In this document: one piece after another, positions 6,623 through 8,594 of the stretch
Position numbering within the stretch: position 1 is the stretch's first letter
How the letters are laid out: every line of letters starts with the position of its first letter
Source of the DNA: an uncultured Porphyromonadaceae bacterium
GTDB taxonomy: Bacteria; Bacteroidota; Bacteroidia; Bacteroidales; CAMTPD01
Length of the DNA: 8,594 bases
Direction: 5' to 3'
NCBI GenBank assembly: GCA_947074265.1
Contig: CAMTPD010000035.1
Coordinates: forward strand, 1-8,594
Notes under the pieces: model-generated
Database searches by the model: none
Seen by the model: only the letters and a program-made list of their open reading frames with translations
What the model was told of the DNA's origin: nothing
Translations under genes and position numbers: made by a program

Positions 6623-7468
6623 TTATTTCAGATAAAACCAAAATGTATTCACCTTACTTTCAGGCACCATAATCGGATTACCATCTTTATCATGTACGGT
6701 ATAAAAAACTTTTATTCCCATGCGAGACAGAGAGTCCTTCTCAATAGCTTTAAACAAAGACGATATATTGACCGAATTCCATAACCGTTCTGTTTTGATT
6801 TCTCCGGTAGATGTATCGGTATTGTCATCGTTATCGGCCTTAGATCCGGCAGGTAAATCTCGCGTAACCTTCACAAAAAGATTGAAAACAGTATCTGTCA
6901 CTGCCATTTGCTTGGTTGCAAAATAAGCAGCCACACTACCCTCGCCCTCACTTTCTCCTCTATCAGGATTCGGATCTGGAGTAGGATCTTCAGGTGTCGG
7001 CTCTTCTATTTTCTCAGGAAGCCAAAATACTTCGGTCTTAATTGTTTGATTCGCATTTAAAAGCAACTCTGTATTAAAGAACAAAATACTATCGGTTTTA
7101 TATTGAAGCAGCACTCTTGCAGCCGACTTTATAACCGTATCACCGATTGCAGTACCCGGGTCTTCATTCTGCAATACACATGAAGGCACGTCTGTCCATT
7201 TATTTACCGTTGCTTCTGTTTCTGTTTGCTGAACAAACTCTTCAGTCAACGTTTTGAAATCTACAATACCGGTTGTTCCTATTTCAAACTGATTAAAGAA
7301 GTCCGACTTTATTATTTTATGATTAACCACATAAGCTACTTTTCCCGAGCCATCGGCAGACTCTCCTATTATTGCAGGATATTGCCAATAGGTTGTAGAA
7401 CCATCGTCGCCACCATCACAAGACATCAATAGCGCAACACCTGCAAGTAAACTAAAAAATTTCTTCAT
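6623..7468 (-). CDS. Lipoprotein of unknown function, two domains joined by an acidic proline-rich linker
   Basis: I do not recognise a family for this 281-residue protein. It begins with a lipoprotein signal peptide, MKKFFSLLAGVALLMSC, in which LMSC is the lipobox and Cys17 the lipidated residue. The acidic stretch after it (DGGDD) resembles the surface-export signal of Bacteroidota lipoproteins, so display on the outer face of the outer membrane is possible. Residues about 21-152 form one region of beta-like alternation. Residues 154-178 are a Pro/Glu/Asp-rich linker with PTPED and PTPDPNPD repeats. Residues about 179-281 form a second beta-rich region ending in NTFWFYLK. A longer frame starts at 7498, but ATG 7468 places Met directly before the signal peptide and is preferred. 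The gene stands alone between a convergent GH84 gene and a divergent dehydrogenase gene. A cell-surface binding or adhesion role is only a guess; no enzymatic motif is visible. Confidence 0.85.
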   Translation of the reverse strand: MKKFFSLLAGVALLMSCDGGDDGSTTYWQYPAIIGESADGSGKVAYVVNHKIIKSDFFNQFEIGTTGIVDFKTLTEEFVQQTETEATVNKWTDVPSCVLQNEDPGTAIGDTVIKSAARVLLQYKTDSILFFNTELLLNANQTIKTEVFWLPEKIEEPTPEDPTPDPNPDRGESEGEGSVAAYFATKQMAVTDTVFNLFVKVTRDLPAGSKADNDDNTDTSTGEIKTERLWNSVNISSLFKAIEKDSLSRMGIKVFYTVHDKDGNPIMVPESKVNTFWFYLK

Positions 7469-7514
7469 AAGCAAAGTCTTACGATAAGACAAGTACATTA
7501 ATTAAACATGTACA

Positions 7515-7522
7515 CAAAAGTA
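7515..7522 (-). promoter_or_regulatory. Candidate -7 element of the lipoprotein gene
   Basis: On the minus strand, TACTTTTG matches the Bacteroides -7 consensus TAnnTTTG exactly and lies about 46 bases before the ATG at 7468. A T-run occurs near the expected -33 position but no exact TTTG. In the leader, GTACAT (7493-7498) and ATGTAC (7508-7513) form a short inverted repeat of uncertain meaning. A transcript beginning near 7508-7510 would leave almost no leader for the alternative ATG at 7498, which further supports the start at 7468. Confidence 0.45.
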
Positions 7523-7663
7523 AAATAATTAACCGAAAAAACACACTCCATGCCGGCTATAGGGACATCAGGTGATTACATTTTGATGAAAATACATTTC
7601 AATCTATTCATAATCGTTGATAAATAGTGTAAATTCACAGAACAAATCATCCATAAAAAACAT

Positions 7664-7671
7664 TTTATTTG
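7664..7671 (+). promoter_or_regulatory. Weak candidate -7 element of the alcohol dehydrogenase gene
   Basis: TTTATTTG matches five of the six fixed positions of TAnnTTTG and lies 16 bases before the ATG at 7688. No TTTG -33 element is seen at the usual distance, and the leader would be very short. Another imperfect match, TACATTTC, lies near 7593-7600. The rest of the 219-base gap between this gene and the divergent lipoprotein gene shows no gene, tRNA or strong hairpin. Confidence 0.2.
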
Positions 7672-7687
7672 TATAAACACTTTAGAT

Positions 7688-8594
7688 ATGAACAACTTCG
7701 TATTTCAAAACCCGACTAAACTTATATTCGGAAAAGGAATGATTGCTCAATTGAGCACAGAAATCCCAACAACAAAGAAAATTCTTGTCACTTTTGGCGG
7801 TGGTAGTGTAAAAAAGAATGGTGTATACGAACAAGTAAAAGAGGCTTTGGCCAATCATGACGTTACAGAGTTCTGGGGTATCGAACCAAATCCTGCTGTA
7901 GAAACATTGCGCGAAGCTATCGACCTGGGCAAACGCTTGAGAGCAGACTTCGTTCTTGCCGTAGGCGGAGGTTCCGTAATCGACGGATCTAAACTGATTG
8001 CTGCCGGTATTGCTTACGATGGCGATGCTTGGGATCTTGTGAAAAACAATGCACTTGCAAAACATACGGTAGATCTTGGTGCTGTACTTACCTTGCCGGC
8101 AACAGGCTCGGAAATGAACAGCGGCGCTGTAATTTCAAACCTCGATAAACAAGAAAAACTTGTATTTGGCTCGCCTACAAGTTTCCCTAAATTCTCGATC
8201 CTTGATCCGCAGGTAACGTATTCTCTTCCTAAGTTTCAATTGGGTTGCGGTATCGTTGATACATTTGTACACATCATGGAGCAATACATGACATTCCCTA
8301 GCAACTCGATGGTAATGGACCGTTGGGCCGAAGGTTTGTTGCAAACACTCGTTACGCTTGCTCCTCGTATTATGGAAGATCAAACCAACTACGATGTGAT
8401 GTCTAACTTTATGCTTACTGCAACCATGGCTTTGAACGGATTCATTGCAATGGGTACTCCGCAAGACTGGGCTACACACATGATTGGCCATGAACTAACT
8501 GCATTTAAAGGAATTACACACGGCGTATCTCTTGCCATTGTATATCCTAGTATGCTACAAGTAATGATCAATGATAAGATGGACAAACTTGCAC
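7688..8594 (+). CDS. yqhD: YqhD-type iron-containing-family alcohol dehydrogenase (NADPH-dependent aldehyde reductase), 3' partial
   Basis: The first 302 residues of a protein closely resembling E. coli YqhD (387 residues) are visible; about 85 C-terminal residues lie beyond the window. The family reduces a broad range of aldehydes to alcohols in the cytoplasm using NADPH. This serves in aldehyde detoxification and in alcohol formation during fermentation. The opening MNNF plus FGKG (14-17), the nucleotide-binding GGGSVKK (37-43), GIEPNP (64-69), GGGSVIDG (93-100), LPATGSE (136-142) and PQDWATHMIGHELTA (258-272) are all family motifs. The four metal ligands of YqhD (D194, H198, H267, H281) correspond to D191, H195, H264 and H278, each shifted by exactly three. 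The first ATG matches the YqhD N-terminus, so the start is secure. No Shine-Dalgarno sequence is visible. The open frames on the opposite strand here (7682-8065 and 8135-8491) are shadows of this gene. Confidence 0.95.
   Translation, partial: MNNFVFQNPTKLIFGKGMIAQLSTEIPTTKKILVTFGGGSVKKNGVYEQVKEALANHDVTEFWGIEPNPAVETLREAIDLGKRLRADFVLAVGGGSVIDGSKLIAAGIAYDGDAWDLVKNNALAKHTVDLGAVLTLPATGSEMNSGAVISNLDKQEKLVFGSPTSFPKFSILDPQVTYSLPKFQLGCGIVDTFVHIMEQYMTFPSNSMVMDRWAEGLLQTLVTLAPRIMEDQTNYDVMSNFMLTATMALNGFIAMGTPQDWATHMIGHELTAFKGITHGVSLAIVYPSMLQVMINDKMDKLA

Noticed and set aside
7469..7498. Ten-residue longer N-terminus of the lipoprotein (ATG 7498)
   Set aside because: It would bury a typical lipoprotein signal peptide behind MYLSYRKTLL and begins next to the predicted transcript start.
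7493..7513. GTACAT/ATGTAC inverted repeat upstream of the lipoprotein as an operator
   Set aside because: Only 6 bp per arm in AT-rich DNA with a 9-base spacer; too weak to call without conservation data.
7682..8065. 127-codon open frame on the minus strand at the dehydrogenase
   Set aside because: It lies opposite the clearly homologous YqhD reading frame; its Cys/Phe-rich translation has no family likeness.
8135..8491. 118-codon open frame on the minus strand, rich in His, Cys and Arg
   Set aside because: The apparent metal-binding look comes from the complement of the YqhD coding sequence; no independent promoter or homology supports it.
1..8594. Polysaccharide utilisation locus, CRISPR, toxin-antitoxin, defence or mobile element
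   Set aside because: No SusC/SusD pair, regulator, repeat array, transposase, integrase or small paired genes are present on either strand.

Overview
The window looks like a piece of a Bacteroidota chromosome, most likely order Bacteroidales. Four things point that way: AT-rich DNA; start codons without a clear Shine-Dalgarno sequence; -7 promoter elements of the Bacteroides form TAnnTTTG upstream of most starts; and the gene content (a secreted multidomain GH2 enzyme, a BtGH84-type beta-N-acetylglucosaminidase, and a lipoprotein with acidic residues after its lipobox cysteine). Genus cannot be fixed from the sequence alone.

Layout: five protein genes alternate strictly in strand (+, -, +, -, +), so none is obviously in an operon with another. 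(1) Positions 1-2427, +: a glycoside hydrolase family 2 enzyme with its 5' end outside the window. (2) 2560-3825, -: a glutamate/aspartate (or dicarboxylate) symporter of the DAACS/SLC1 family. (3) 4004-6541, +: a secreted GH84 beta-N-acetylglucosaminidase. (4) 6623-7468, -: a lipoprotein of unknown function. (5) 7688 to the window end, +: a YqhD-type NADPH-dependent alcohol/aldehyde dehydrogenase, cut by the window edge. No gap between genes exceeds 300 bases. Both convergent gaps hold perfect inverted repeats that look like bidirectional terminators (30-bp stem at 2466-2530; 12-bp stem with a second inner stem at 6563-6605). Both divergent gaps hold candidate promoters.

Functionally, the two glycosidases and the lipoprotein fit an envelope-located glycan-degrading lifestyle. 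The symporter imports acidic amino acids or C4-dicarboxylates, and the YqhD homologue reduces reactive or fermentation-derived aldehydes in the cytoplasm. There is no SusC/SusD pair, sensor or other polysaccharide-utilisation-locus marker here, so a shared pathway is not supported. I see no tRNA, rRNA, CRISPR array, insertion sequence or phage gene. I do not find a convincing new system. The points most worth a second look are the coiled-coil tail and unusual active-site wording of the GH2 enzyme, the 30-bp perfect hairpin, the unassigned lipoprotein, and the extra C-terminal module of the GH84 enzyme.
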